Positions 5,023-5,370 of a stretch of DNA of 5,370 nt are shown here, piece after piece (the stretch's first letter is position 1; each line of letters opens with the position of its first letter). Source of the stretch: Nitrospirota bacterium (lineage in GTDB: Bacteria; Nitrospirota; Nitrospiria; Nitrospirales; Nitrospiraceae). Below the pieces are notes generated by a model, which was given only the letters and a program-made list of their open reading frames with translations, ran no database searches and had not been told where the DNA came from. Where the stretch lies: assembly GCA_016201805.1 (NCBI GenBank), contig JACQCB010000070.1, positions 1 to 5,370 on the forward strand. Direction: 5' to 3'. A program made the translations under genes and the position numbers.

Positions 5023-5370
5023 GTGAGAACCAGCGCCGTCCACGCCGTTGCCGTCTCGCTGGCGCTGGTCGCGGGATTTTGTCTTGGACAGGCCGGCGCC
5101 ACAGAACGACTGCCGCAGAATCCGCCCCCCGTTCCCGCCGACTTGCAAGCCCAGGTGAAGGGCACCGCTGCCAAAGTCATCCCTGCCGTCGTGAACATCG
5201 CCACCACGATGCTCGTGCGTGACCAGGCGTTCAGCGACGAAGGCCTGCCGTTCGGCCTCTTTCCGGAGTCGCAGCCGCATCGGCAAGTCGGCCAGGGGTC
5301 CGGGGTCATCGTCTCGTCGGACGGGTACATCATCACCAACAACCATGTCATCGCCGATGCCGTGGCGGTG
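5023..5370 (+). CDS. HtrA/Deg-type periplasmic serine protease, N-terminal fragment (runs off right edge)
   Basis: Only the first 116 codons are present. The start is the GTG at 5023: the frame is closed by the TAG of the DsbA-like gene at 5008-5010 and no other start codon lies before the signal peptide. A modest AGGA (5009-5012) sits ten bases upstream. Residues 1-26 are a signal peptide (VHAVAVSLALVAGFCLGQAGA). The segment at 46-62 (KGTAAKVIPAVVNIATT) is the usual lead-in of HtrA proteases. QGSGVIVSSDGYIITNNHVI (91-110) contains the catalytic His at H108; the Asp and Ser of the triad and any PDZ domains lie beyond the window. Known members degrade or refold damaged envelope proteins. A short Pro-rich stretch (31-38) precedes the domain. 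The overlap-free 12-bp gap to the DsbA-like gene suggests one transcript. Which Deg subtype it is cannot be decided from this fragment. Confidence 0.88.
   Translation, partial: MRTSAVHAVAVSLALVAGFCLGQAGATERLPQNPPPVPADLQAQVKGTAAKVIPAVVNIATTMLVRDQAFSDEGLPFGLFPESQPHRQVGQGSGVIVSSDGYIITNNHVIADAVAV

Noticed and set aside
4408..5346. 312-codon open frame on the minus strand
   Set aside because: It is antisense to the DsbA-like and HtrA-like genes and shows no recognisable domain or export signal.

Overview
The window looks like chromosomal DNA of a GC-rich, diderm (Gram-negative) bacterium. Almost every gene product starts with an export signal, and the set includes a TolC-type efflux protein, an outer-membrane beta-barrel and periplasmic thioredoxin-fold and HtrA-type proteins. 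The style of the proteins reminds me of Nitrospira (Nitrospirota). That is an impression from gene content and sequence, not a demonstrated assignment.

Left part (1-1280), a divergent locus. On the minus strand lies the 5' end of a TolC/CzcC-like outer-membrane efflux gene, which runs off the left edge. Upstream of it is a 157-residue exported His-rich protein. Facing away on the plus strand is a 101-residue protein with a HHxHH cluster and a CxxxC pair between two hydrophobic stretches. The 174 bp between the two His-rich genes holds a sigma70-like promoter for each direction. The plus-strand promoter carries a dyad in its spacer, where metal-responsive regulators of the MerR type usually bind. 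I infer a metal-handling or metal-efflux locus, but no pump or regulator lies inside the window to prove it.

Middle part (1281-3151). After a 187-bp intergenic stretch, a 370-residue outer-membrane barrel protein is followed 16 bp later by a TlpA-like thiol-disulfide protein with a WCKPC active site. The two look like an operon. The mature N-terminus of the barrel protein has a close cysteine pair, so it could be a redox client of the TlpA protein.

Right part (3186-5370). An exported protein of nine TPR repeats has a good promoter overlapping the tlpA-like stop codon, with the expected transcription start almost at its ATG. A DsbA-like CPHC protein and the first 116 residues of an HtrA/Deg serine protease follow on the same strand. 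Together these encode envelope protein folding and quality control: disulfide chemistry, a TPR scaffold and a protease.

No rRNA, tRNA, CRISPR array, insertion sequence or long repeat was seen. There is no gene-free stretch longer than 300 bases.
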